Shown here: positions 53,930 to 64,000 of the stretch, piece by piece | Position numbering within the stretch: the first letter of the stretch is position 1 | Layout of the letters: each line of letters begins with the position of its first letter | The notes under the pieces: model-generated | Told to the model about the DNA's origin: nothing | Databases searched by the model: none | Seen by the model: the letters and a program-made list of their open reading frames with translations, nothing else | From: Hofstenia miamia | Taxonomy: Eukaryota; Xenacoelomorpha; Acoela; Hofsteniidae | Length of the DNA stretch: 64,000 bases | Assembly (NCBI GenBank): GCA_900660155.1 | Contig: CABFPE010000201.1 | Location: 34,092-98,091 of the forward strand | Direction: 5' to 3' | Made by a program: the position numbers and the translations under genes

Positions 53930-54995
53930 TATATCTGTTTTCTCAATCAATCCTATACGTAGTCATTGTGTCAAACTCAACTCGTCTATTTCTTCCTCTG
54001 CTCTTGTCTCTAGTGGTGCTCCTCAAGGTTCCGTGCTTACTGTTCTCTTCTTCCTTATTGCTATCAACGACCTCCCTCAATCTGTCCTCACCTCATCCTG
54101 TTTACTGTATGTTGATGACACCGCGATTTTCAACTTTGTTAGTTCTTTTGCCCTCCAATATTACCTCGGATCTTGAGCTTTTGTCTACTTGGCCTTCTGT
54201 TAACCGTCTTTATTTTAGCCCAAGCAAGACATGTGGTATTTCCTTTTCTGTATTTCCTCCTTATGATCTTCCTTTTCCTGTGAACTTTTCCCCTCATTAT
54301 ACTCATCTTGGAGTTCAATTTGCTGATAACTTAAATTGATCTGGCCAAGTGTCCTTACGTCTCCGCAAAGCTAGTTCCTCACTCTTAACCCTCTTGCGTA
54401 ATGTTTCCTTTCACGGCTGCTGTGAAACTCTCTTTGTTCAAGTCCATTCCTCTATGCATCTCTCTTCCCATTCCTTGTTCCACTCTGGAACGTTTCCAGA
54501 AGCGTGCCTTCAAATGTATCTCTCCCTTGCCATACAAAGACGCCCTTCTGAAATTCTCCACTCTCCCGCTGTCACTCTACTTCCATGCCTGTGATCTCCT
54601 TCTGTTCAATCGACTACTGACTCGCAAATTGGATCTTGATCCTTTTGATTTCATTCAGTTCTCTAATTCCTGCTGCACTCGCTCTGATGATGTTGTCACC
54701 TTCTCCATTCGCCGTACAAAGAAACATCGCACCCTTCACTCGTTTTTCAATCGTGCTTGTACTGCTGCTAATTACATCTTGACCCGCAACCCTCCAACAG
54801 CGATTGATTTCTTTTCTCCGCCGCCGAGCTTCAAGAAATCTTTGATGGCTTTCCTCTTTGCTGAGCCCTTCTCCAACTTCTCCTACTCTTCCATTTGCTC
54901 CTATTTCATCTCCTGTGACTGTCCTTGCTGCCGTAAAACTTGACTTGTTTTTATTTCTTGTTGTGTATGCCTTCAGCGGCTAAATAAAGTCATTG

Positions 54996-55025
<30 letters not shown>
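53930..55025 (+). mobile_element. LINE, 5'-truncated copy with (ATT)n tail
   Basis: This is the same family as 5160-7694. RT blocks are SGAPQGSVLTVLFFLIAINDLPQ (about 53990-54075) and LLYVDDTAIF (about 54100-54130). The frame from 54401 to 54943 gives 180 residues of the C-terminal region (LERFQKRAFKCIS, SLYFHACDLLLFNRLLTRKL, RTKKHRTLHSFFNRACTAANYI) ending in a Cys cluster SCDCPCCRKT. The 3' UTR is short, has TAAATAAAG and ends in an ATT microsatellite (54996-55025). The 5' part is missing, as is common after incomplete reverse transcription. The RT is broken by a few frame changes. The C/T-rich coding strand matches the other copy. Confidence 0.8.
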
Positions 55026-55026
<1 letters not shown>

Positions 55027-56174
55027 GAATGAAGAATTAATTATAAGAGCGAACTATGTGAGTGCATGCTTGATGAAAAACAACAGACGGAACAGAACGT
55101 ATAGAATAAGAAGAAGCAAATTGAATATAAGCTAAAAAATGAAGAGCAGGAAGAAGAGAGTATCAAGAACTTGAAGCTAAAGGATAAGGGACAATACATT
55201 AAGCAAAAGTTGTGCAGTATTATAATAATTTTCTTGCCGAAGCATAGCATAGACGAGAGCATAATGAAAAATTGCATGTGCAAAATAATTATAAGGATTG
55301 GATTATGATATGTAAACTTTGCAAAAATATCAGCCCTATCAAATTGCAATGTTGAGAAATGTGATTCTGTAGAAAATGTTGATACTTTTTAAAATAATAA
55401 ATAGCAGCAATTTCAGTCAATTTATGTGTCCATAAATTGCAGTAAAACGTATCTATAATTTAAGCAGAAGACTAGTCTGCTAATGAAATCAAATCTACCA
55501 TAATTATAAAATGTTAAATACATTTTTTGTGGTACTTTACATAGTTTTTTCATACTAATTATAATAATAACTTTTCATGAACATGCGAAGACTATCCACT
55601 AGTTGAAAAATAATATCTTAGGACACAGTGCGCAGGCGGATAATTAGAAAATGTTTATTAGAAAGCTAAGATCACTAATAAAAGTTAGAAAAAAAAGCAA
55701 TAAGAGTCATTAAGAAAACAGTAATACATTGGCGAAGGAATGAATTATCATTTTTTATTTATAAAAAAAGTATTCAGAACAATAGACAAGACATAATTAA
55801 TATATGATTATTATTAATATTATTATATTTCTGATTATACAATATAAAAAGGAAAGTAATGGATGCCTAATGCAATGTACGTACTATGAAATTCTTTTTC
55901 CAAACATAATGTCCGGCTAAAAGTTAGTAATTTTTTCTAAGATTGCTGCTTTTATATTTTCGAAAACAATAAAATATTTTGCCCCTACTTTAATTTACTT
56001 TCGCAATCAAATATTTACATTCACATAGACATACTAAATGACATTGCTGGTTGATATCACTGAAAACACAATTATTATTTTACATATTTAAATTCACACA
56101 TTTTTCGACAATTTTGAGGAAAAATACTGTAGAGTGATTAGGGATACAGTTTATATTTTAAATCAACGAAAAGG
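55026..56174. other. Intergenic, no supported gene
   Basis: The 102-codon minus-strand ORF at 55041-55349 is low-complexity (Ser, Phe, Leu), arising from a purine-rich plus strand, and is not credible. Nothing else is recognised. Confidence 0.5.
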
Positions 56175-56890
56175 TATGGACTATGGCGCGTAAAGGGGCT
56201 GTGATAGTGATGGTAAGATGGCCGTGGTCTCGCTTTGAGCATCAAGCACCGCCGTTTTCAGTATCAGCCATGCCTTGGTCGGGTGGCCATTGCGGTTTTG
56301 CAGTGCGCACGTTTCATTGCCACCAAGCGCGCCTTCCGTCTGCACTTCAACATTCCACGTCACGGTCCCATTCCTGATGGCAGGGCAATCAGACGTTGGG
56401 TTAAAGCATTAGAAGAAACTGGTTCCATAAGAAGACCTAGTAGTTTTGGAAGACCAATAACTGTAAGAAAATCGGAAAATCTGGCCCTAGTTAAAGCAGC
56501 TGTCGAAAATTCACCGAGACGCTCTGCCTGGAGGCATTCAATTGCAATGTCCATGTCCACATTTTTTCAGCAATCACGAGGCCCACTTCCACCTTTGTGG
56601 ATCTGTGAATAAGTAAAACTTTCGATATTGGGCGAAAAGCAATCCAAGAGAACTTCACTAGAGACCTCTTGCTTCCCTAAAAGTTAGGGTTTGGTGCGCA
56701 CTGTCCAAATTTGGGATAATTGGACTTTATTTCTTCGAAGAAAATGGAAGATCTGCCACTGTCGACTCTCATTCTTATCTTGCAATGGTGGAAAACGAAT
56801 GGTGGAGACGAATCTGTGGGGAAATCAACAAATTGCAATGTATACTGATTTACTGCACAGTAGAAGGTCTTGCTGCAGAAGAGGAATTTT
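56175..56890 (+). pseudogene. mariner-type transposase fossil, copy 2
   Basis: This copy is homologous to 48105-49270 but on the plus strand. The best piece is 56235-56612: CARFIATKRAFRLHFNIPRHGP, GRAIRRWVKALEETGSI and VKAAVENSPRRSAWRHSIAMS, the N-terminal HTH part. An internal deletion then joins to a block reading LPPLWICE (matching the HFHLCG region) and on to VQIWDNWTLFLRRKW in another frame. The C-terminal block with WPxxSPDLN is not seen. It is inactive. Shared DNA outside the ORF (for example 'catgccttggtcgggtg') shows the two copies also share upstream sequence. Confidence 0.7.
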
Positions 56891-56915
56891 AAGTATTGCA
56901 AAGCAATACTACTGA

Positions 56916-59900
56916 TATATCAGCATAACTATTGAATTCTAAAAATGGAGACTAAGAATTTGACACACCAAATTTCAAACTTAATGGAAATTCGTACCTA
57001 GCAAAACCCTAACCTTTTATCAGTTTGCATTTGCATGTCTTTAATAGAACCTGGTCTGACTTGATTAATCCTAATAAACTGATCTAAAAATACTGGCAGA
57101 CCCACCACTACTTTTATATTAATCAAACTTAAATTGAGAAACAATTCACATAACATGCTCGACATGGTTTTATATGGTTGTCATATTCCAAAAATTATGT
57201 AAACGAATTAACTGCTAACGATAAAACGCTGTTAAATGAAAATAGCACGAATCAGGAATTGGGTATCTGTGTAATAAATGTAATTTCTAATATTGGGTCG
57301 GTAATTGAAACGAATGACACGATTTATTTGAATCAAAAACCCCAATTATATCCAATTAATAGTATAAGCTGTTCAAACGTAGTTACAGTTTATTTGTTTA
57401 CTTATTTAGCATTTCAAAAATGTTTTAAGTTGTGAACATAAAAATACTAAATCTAAACTAACAAAATTGCTTGCAGTTAATTTTCAAAAATGAGCTAATA
57501 AGCTGGTTTTAATCACTCTGGTAACATTTTTCTGAAATTTTATACCGAATAATCAATCACCAAAAGAATTATTTCACCAATAATAATTATTTTGATGAAG
57601 GCTTGGATAAGTTTCAATGGTTAACCCTATGACTAGAAGATATCTCATGATAAAATCTTCATTAAATAATTGAAATGTAAGGCTTTCCTTAGCATTATGC
57701 TTGTCGATATCGATAAATGTTTTATTTCTTTATATGATTATTAATACTAGAAAAAAGGGACATTTGTTACAAGCAACGTCATTATTTAGCGACGAATTAT
57801 GAGTTCAATTAAATTCAAGTCTGGAAAAGACGAAGATGGTATAACTTAATTAATGGTTTAGCATAAATGAATTAAATTCTGTTTAAACATCTTAATATAA
57901 TAATGCAGTACTAAACAAAATTCTTTTGCCACCAGCTAGTTTATTATTTATAATTCGCAAAAACAAATAGATCCTTAAAATTAGATTAATATGATGAAGT
58001 GCGCATATACCAGCATATTTTCTGCCCATAGAGTGCTTTGATAAATATAAAAATTTTGAGTGGTGTTTTGCTGCGGGTCCACATCTTCATACCGTTTTCT
58101 TGTTGGAATTATATTCAGATTAGAGATGTTTTTTTCATGATGTGGAGATATATTAAAAAGTAATGGCTGTAAGCGTTTTCTATATTTTTTAAATTATCTA
58201 ATTTTTTACAAATTTTCAAATTTGTTTCTTTGGCTATTTGTAGAATGGAATTTAAATACAAAATTATATTTAGAAATCAAGTGTAATATTGTTTTAATTG
58301 AAATTTTTCCAAAAGAGTAACCGTACACGTACAACATTTTCCTTATATAACTCGAACTACGCATTTATCTCGGCTTGCATATGCTTTTAACACTTCAATA
58401 GCTTTATTTCAGTTAATCTCTTTTTCCATATTTTCTTGCACTTTATATTTGCAATATATATACATATTTACAAATATACAAAAATACAACAAATATGCTA
58501 ACAAACTAAGCTACAGTTTAAAAATAAAAAATTTAAAAATTCATTGTAAGTTCTGAGAGATTTTTTGTCAATTTAAGTAAATAGTGTCAGAAATTTTGTG
58601 AATGATTACTGAAGTTTGTAAGCGTTAATTTGACTGATTCAGTGTTAAACTTATTAATACCTTGCCCAATTGTGCCATCTGGGAACAAATAATTCGTTTT
58701 GTTGCACAAACAATGCTGTTGTTTACATTCAAATTGTAACATTTCAAAGTAAATACAGTTTCCCCAGGGTTGACAAAACGCTATTTTTACAAAAAAAACA
58801 ATGTATTTTTGCGTCTGGACAGAACCAGCTCAAGGTACGAAAACACATATAGTAGCAAAAATTGAATTTTGATAAACTTAACCTTAATTTTTCGTTTCAC
58901 GTACTTCAGCAACCGCAAGTTTTGCTATTTTGCGATAGAAAATCGGTTAAAAAATAAAACTTACTTTCCAAGCTTTCTTATATAAATTCGAAGAAAAACA
59001 TTTAAAAAAGACTGCAAAAGCAGTTGTTGTGAACAGTGTTTAAAGCATATTTTAAACAGGTCCTGATTTAAACATGCAAACCGTGGTTCCACCCAGTTTA
59101 TTCACTTTACGATACACTTGTATTTGTTAGTCTGTTGAAACATGTTGCATTTTATTTGTCAATATTTTAATTTCAAGATACCTTATGATGCAAATCATTG
59201 GTTGCACTGTATATATATACGGTCTAAATTACCAACAATCGTTGACATCACTACTCGTATTCTACATTTTACGAAACTTGATATTTTAGTCGAACGAATT
59301 TATTTTCTTAAATAACATTACATGCGCAAATATGATACGTTAAACTTGCTTTCAATATGCTGCAGTGCATATTCAATAAATATTTTCATTTATTATATTT
59401 GCATTAAGTCAAACGTTATAATGTTCCATTATCATATGATAAATCTTGTTGGTGTTCAAATTGGTGCACCCAGAAGTGATCTTCTTTTCACGACTCTCTC
59501 TGCCTATTAGTAATGAAAAACTGAACTTTGATAGTTTTCCATTTTCAAGTATTATTTGCAATTCAAAGTATTGTTAAAGCATGCAGTAATACATTTAGAA
59601 AGAATCTCCCAAAATGGTGAACGAGTCCCTCCTTACATTCAATTATAGTTAAGACGTTTAAAGTCAGAATATCTAAATTTTCACATTTTTCACTGAATTG
59701 AGGCTCATTTTTAGTTAACTTAATTAGAAATATTGATTCACTAAGCATCGCAATTATTATAGCAATGAAGGAATTATTATAGTCATAGAGAAAAAGGTTC
59801 TTAATCCAAACAATGTTTAAGGGTTCATAAACTAGATTTACATTATCAATTCACTTGAGGTTGTTTGCCTCAAAAACTTCTGAATATTCTAGATCCAGTG

Positions 59901-60150
59901 TAAGAAATTGTCATATTCCCTGATAAAGAAATTGTAGTTTTTAGGAAAAATATTTTTTTTAGAAAATTTGTCCGAGAATATCAATATGTAATGGATAGAG
60001 TTTTTGATCAGTACAGTAAATTAAGCTATTGATTTTATTATTGTTTATTTCTCTATCTAAAAATGGTCCCAGTGTTTCATTCTATATAACATTGGGATTT
60101 TATAGCTTGCACGTGTTGCCAACATATCTATTACGCAATTTTTTCTTAGA

Positions 60151-60152
<2 letters not shown>
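56916..60152. other. Intergenic, no supported gene
   Basis: This AT-rich stretch has only short ORFs without recognisable domains. I see no transposon ends, tRNA-like structures or tandem repeats of note. Confidence 0.45.
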
Positions 60153-60192
<40 letters not shown>

Positions 60193-60337
60193 TTCAAATA
60201 TGTAACACAGTTAAAAATCTAGTTTATTGTAAAATATTTATTTACTGCATTTGTCATACTGACGATAATTCCTAGTAATCGAAACCGGTCTAAATTTTTA
60301 ACTCTGTTTCATATTTCAAATATTTCGAAATATTTCG

Positions 60338-60368
<31 letters not shown>
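60153..60368 (+). repeat. Penelope-like terminal fragment between two (TA)n runs
   Basis: TA runs at 60153-60188 and 60341-60368 enclose about 150 bp that aligns with the sequence following the Penelope GIY-YIG remnant at 24330-24515. Both have GCAT(A)TTTGT, a hammerhead-like core, GAAACCGGTCTA and then 'ttcgaaatat' before the TA run. 'cacagttaaaaat' upstream and 'atttttaactctg' downstream form an inverted pair around the core. No coding sequence remains. Confidence 0.5.
60252..60292 (+). ncRNA. Hammerhead-ribozyme-like core, weak stems
   Basis: CTGACGA (60259-60265) is followed by a 15-nt stem II region with poor pairing, GAAA (60281-60284), the self-complementary ACCGGT (60284-60289) and C at 60290. 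Stem I has only two pairs next to the core. The conserved bases are all present but stem II has decayed, so activity is doubtful. Confidence 0.4.
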
Positions 60369-60370
<2 letters not shown>

Positions 60371-60665
60371 TTCTCATTGCGTAATATGATTTTTAGCAAT
60401 CAATTTATTTAACTCGTATCTAAAAAGGCACCAGATGAAAACTTCTTTTAAGTTAAATTGAAGGTTGACTTTGCCATCAATTTTGTTGTTGGAAGGAACT
60501 TGATTTTCGTTTACATAATTTGAATTTACCTATTCTTTTAAAAATTCTATTTAAGACGTTTGAAATTTTGTGTGATTCATGCGCACCTTGTTGTCATTGC
60601 CAAACCCTTCAACCTCGACATTTAAAAAGTTATGTTTTATGTATTTATATATTTAATATTTATAT

Positions 60666-60674
<9 letters not shown>

Positions 60675-60714
<40 letters not shown>

Positions 60715-62023
60715 CAGTACAGTGTCACAAATTTGATGTATAAAGATATAAATTTTTCGCTCAGTGTTATCATAATTTGTCTAGTTTAACTTACTAGATT
60801 GGATTTGGAAATTTCAAAAAATATACATTAGTGACTAACTGCTAGCTCAATAAATAAATAAATAAATAAATATATATATTTCCGTTGAGCAATTTGTACA
60901 AATGATAAAATATCAAAATAATAAATCAAATTATAAGAAATATTTGTACAATCTACGCTTGCAAGGTCTGATGTTGGCACAAACAGCAGCACTGACATGC
61001 GAGTATACAAAAAGAAAATCAGTACATAAAGAGACACTAACATTTAGAAATTCTAATGGAATATAGAAAAATTCTTAAGATCAACACAGTGCAAACGGTC
61101 TTTAACTATTTCAAGTGATGTTGATGTTACCGCAATATCTGGCAAAGAATTCTAATACTTTGTTACTCGGTAAAAGAATATATTCCGACTAGCATTGTTA
61201 TCAGTATCAATAATAGGAGATAATTTGAAGTCTGTTATATTCTGCATTTCTTGTATTATTCACGAATGGTTTTTTTACAAACAATTGCTGTAGATAAATC
61301 AATCCATAAAACAATTTATATATAAATCAAAAAGAATACGATGGCATTGCAGTGACTCCAAAATCAATTTCTTCTGGCCGTCTGAATTGGATTACTATGA
61401 TGTGATTGCTTAATAGCAGGTAATAATTAGTGCCAATAAATTTTGTACTAAGTGGTTTTCAGCGATTTAATACCTTAGTGCTTTGAAAATGATAAGTCTC
61501 AAAACTGGATCCTCTCCATAACACGTATAGATTAGAACAAAAGTCTTGATTGTGATTACTAAGAGATTCAAACATTAGAGATTTATCATTATTAGTCACT
61601 TTGAAAAGAAATTAATCAATTAAGTGAGAGTGTCTAGTATTTTAATTATTTTATTGACGTTGACATCATAAAGCCATTGGGACCAAACATTTGGTAATGT
61701 TTGGTTCATAGTTGTATGTGGCATTAAATTTTTATACCAGGTCCCATATGATCCCCATTTTTGTCACAAAATATTGTGACTTTAGAATAAAATAAATCAG
61801 CTATTTTTAGAAACATTCTGCTGGAAATTTAATAATATTTGAGGTATATTTGTATTACTAGTTAGAAAATATTGCAATTCAAAGGCCTCATCGCCGTCCT
61901 GTCCCAGTGTATATTATTTTTTACACAAAAACTATATCCCCACTGTGATAATTATTACATTCTAATCTATTTTTCATCAATTCAACAGTCCTCTGTTCAT
62001 GTGTTATGCGGACAAACTATACA
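60675..62023. other. (TA)n microsatellite and intergenic DNA
   Basis: A TA run occupies about 60675-60710 and a short (AATA)n run lies at 60851-60870. The rest has no ORF with a recognisable domain and nothing else that I can support. Confidence 0.5.
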
Positions 62024-62400
62024 CAGTGCTGCTTAAAAGTCTGAGACCAAATATGTAAAATCAAGTCTTATTAACAGAGATGTCTTTTACGAAATGAATT
62101 ACTTAATCATACACTTTATTACGCTCTATATTCGAGAGCAGATTTCTATGATATTGTATGGTGGAGGAACCATTCTCCCACAAGATAACTGCTCCTTGTC
62201 GCAATTCAAAACTGGTGTCAATTAAGCAATGTAAAATATTATCGAACTGTCTTGACTTGAACTGCATTGTAGGCTGTTGGAAACTTCTGAAAAGTCATCT
62301 TACTGATATGAATCTCACTTCAATTGATGATTTGAAGGAGAAAATTATGTTTTGTGGACGCCACATATCCCAGCAGAGTACTGTTCATCATTGGTAAAAT
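62024..62400 (+). pseudogene. Tc1-like transposon, deletion derivative
   Basis: The left end begins CAGTGCTGCTTAAAAGTCTGAG, a typical Tc1 terminal repeat start, after TA-rich flank. The transposase is reduced to its last part (62158-62397): ITAPCRNSKLV (from DNAPCHxSK), DLNCIVGCWKLLKSHL (from DLNPIENxWxxLK) and ISQQ near the end. In both blocks the catalytic acidic residue is replaced. I did not find the right terminal repeat, so the element end is unknown. Confidence 0.65.
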
Positions 62401-64000
62401 CAATGCCCTTAAGACCTAGAGACCTTGGTAAAGCTAGTAGCCTGTATGTCAACTAGCAAAATGCGTTATAAAAACTCACAATTGCCATCTAATATAACAT
62501 TTTTGCAACGTAGAAATTTACTCATTAAATATTTTGCTTAGTTTTATGCATGTCGCAATAAAAATCGATTTTACACTGCAATTAATTTACCTTTACACAT
62601 TCTGTAAAAATTTTGAAAGCATTTTTGTCAATGAATCATGACTATTTTTTCAACAAAAAAATGCTGACGTAAGCATTAATAACTGGAAATCAATATGTAT
62701 TACGTAATTACTAGACCTTACAATTTGTGTTTTGAAAAGATTAAAAATTGCTCAAAAATAGTAACCATTTTGACATAAGACATCTCTTTGCATTCTTATA
62801 ATTCGTTTTTTGCAAAAAATGTTGACGTCACAAAAATGTCTGGATAACAGTGTTTTTTTCAATTTTTTTTCAAACTTTTTATCCCATTGTACCTTTGTGC
62901 CAAATTTCATGACAATAGCATTACTACATCAAACATATAACATAAACAGGTTGTGAGGATTCGAATTAATAGAAATTATACATTACCAATCAAATGTACA
63001 AAAATAGTTTTATTTGCAATAGTTTGTTATATATAATGCAAAAATAATAGAAATAGCATTTACATTCGTATGAATTTCCTTTAAGTACACATACATATTT
63101 AGGAAGAAGTAATATCTAAACCCGACCCTTTTCATAAGTATTGTTTGGTCTTTTGTAAACCAACATTTACTAGTTGTCACGAATATGTAAATCTTCATTG
63201 TCACAAGGATAATAGCAAATACATTTCAAGCATTGTATCATTTACCAGGTGGTACGCAGGATTTTCTCACGAGGAGGGACATCTTAGTAAAGATCAAGTG
63301 AATGACCAAATGGGGGACGAAGCCTTTCAAAAAATTTTGATAATAGACCCTAAACATGCATTTTACGACCATATTTTTTAATTTTTTTATTATTTTGCTG
63401 CAAACTTTTTTGAATTAACCAATCAAAATCAATGTTGAAAACCTGACGGGGGCATTCCACCATGTCGCCTTTTTGCGTACGCAACTGTCATTTACACCAA
63501 AACTAATTTTGGACAACCGAATGTTTCATCTCAAAATTTTCACAAATGATTTTGTAATCAAATTTCACAAATTTGATTCGAGAAGGTCTCAACTCGATTA
63601 CAACTATGGGCCAAACATAACTAAGCATTTGGTCCCCAAATAATCAAATAATTTCTCATTGCTTAAATGTTAAAAATATTTCCAATTATTGGTATTAAAA
63701 AGCTGACTGACTTAATTGCAATAGTAAATTTAAGTTTACAAGCAAATTTAAAAAAAATTTCAAAAAATTCTTCTGTGAAAAAATTAAAATAAACTTCAAG
63801 TATATTATAAATTATATATATTATGTAAATTATATAAATTTTATATATTCTAAATTCAACATAATATAGTGTAGAATAATTATCAGGACCTTTAAATAAT
63901 GTACTTCAATAAATTTGCAATACAAAAAGTGGGAAATATATAGATCGCAATATATTGCAATAATTTGATTTCATGAAAATTGCAATATATAGAAAAGTGA
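62401..64000. other. AT-rich end of window, no supported gene
   Basis: ORFs at 63010-63204 and 63145-63381 overlap on opposite strands and have no recognisable domain. The last 250 bases are low-complexity A/T. Confidence 0.45.

Noticed and set aside
55041-55349. 102-codon minus-strand ORF rich in Ser, Phe and Leu
   Set aside because: It is low-complexity and mirrors a purine-rich plus strand; no domain or membrane-protein pattern is convincing.
1-64000. tRNA, rRNA, CRISPR or bacterial-type operon features
   Set aside because: A read-through for B-box-like GGTTCGAATCC, rRNA-like blocks and regularly spaced short repeats found none; the window is an animal nuclear region.

Overview
The window is AT-rich nuclear DNA from an animal, most likely an invertebrate. 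The evidence is a 12-exon gene with GT-AG introns, animal-type SLC23 and TMCO4 proteins, and a dense, old load of transposons: PHD-ORF1 LINEs, Penelope-like elements, Tc1/mariner, piggyBac-like and hAT-like elements. The species cannot be named from sequence alone. There are no operons, CRISPR arrays or recognisable rRNA or tRNA genes. Three N gaps lie at 11377-11402, 26944-27064 and 52574-53573; the last is exactly 1000 N, so its true size is probably unknown.

Two host genes carry the biology. TMCO4 (+ strand, coding exons from 8360 to 36583) encodes a DUF726 membrane-anchored alpha/beta-hydrolase-like protein of about 603 residues. All twelve coding exons could be joined with intact splice sites and phase, including one intron of only 40 nt. 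An intronless SLC23-type nucleobase/ascorbate transporter (- strand, 45925-47460, 511 residues) is intact, but it departs from the family at the TM1 QH motif and at the NAT signature.

Layout. 1-1300: 5' part of a LINE on the - strand (PHD ORF1, then endonuclease ORF2 in the same frame after a single TGA). 1605-2499: Tc1/mariner fossil. 3804-5073: decayed ORFs of unknown origin. 5160-7694: second LINE, - strand. 8360-36583: TMCO4, whose introns hold tandem repeats, piggyBac-like and hAT-like MITEs, two mariner deletion derivatives and a Penelope 3' end. 37067-45780: a bed of Penelope, LINE and DNA-transposon remains. 45856-47460: the SLC23 gene. 48105-49270 and 56175-56890: two copies of one mariner-type transposase family in opposite orientation. 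52254-52527: a 119-bp near-perfect inverted repeat. 53930-55025: a second copy of the 5160-7694 LINE family, with its (ATT)n tail. 60153-60368: a Penelope-like terminal fragment. 62024-62400: Tc1 fossil. The remaining stretches show nothing I can support.

The most interesting signals are three. (1) Three hammerhead-ribozyme-like cores (24395-24433, 52467-52508, 60252-60292) share a self-complementary six-base stem III with no loop; one lies just downstream of a Penelope GIY-YIG remnant. (2) The LINE at the left edge has the known leaky stop context UGA-CUA-G between ORF1 and an ORF2 that has no usable start codon. (3) A mariner derivative (22135-22767) keeps its terminal repeats and an open DNA-binding domain but no catalytic domain.
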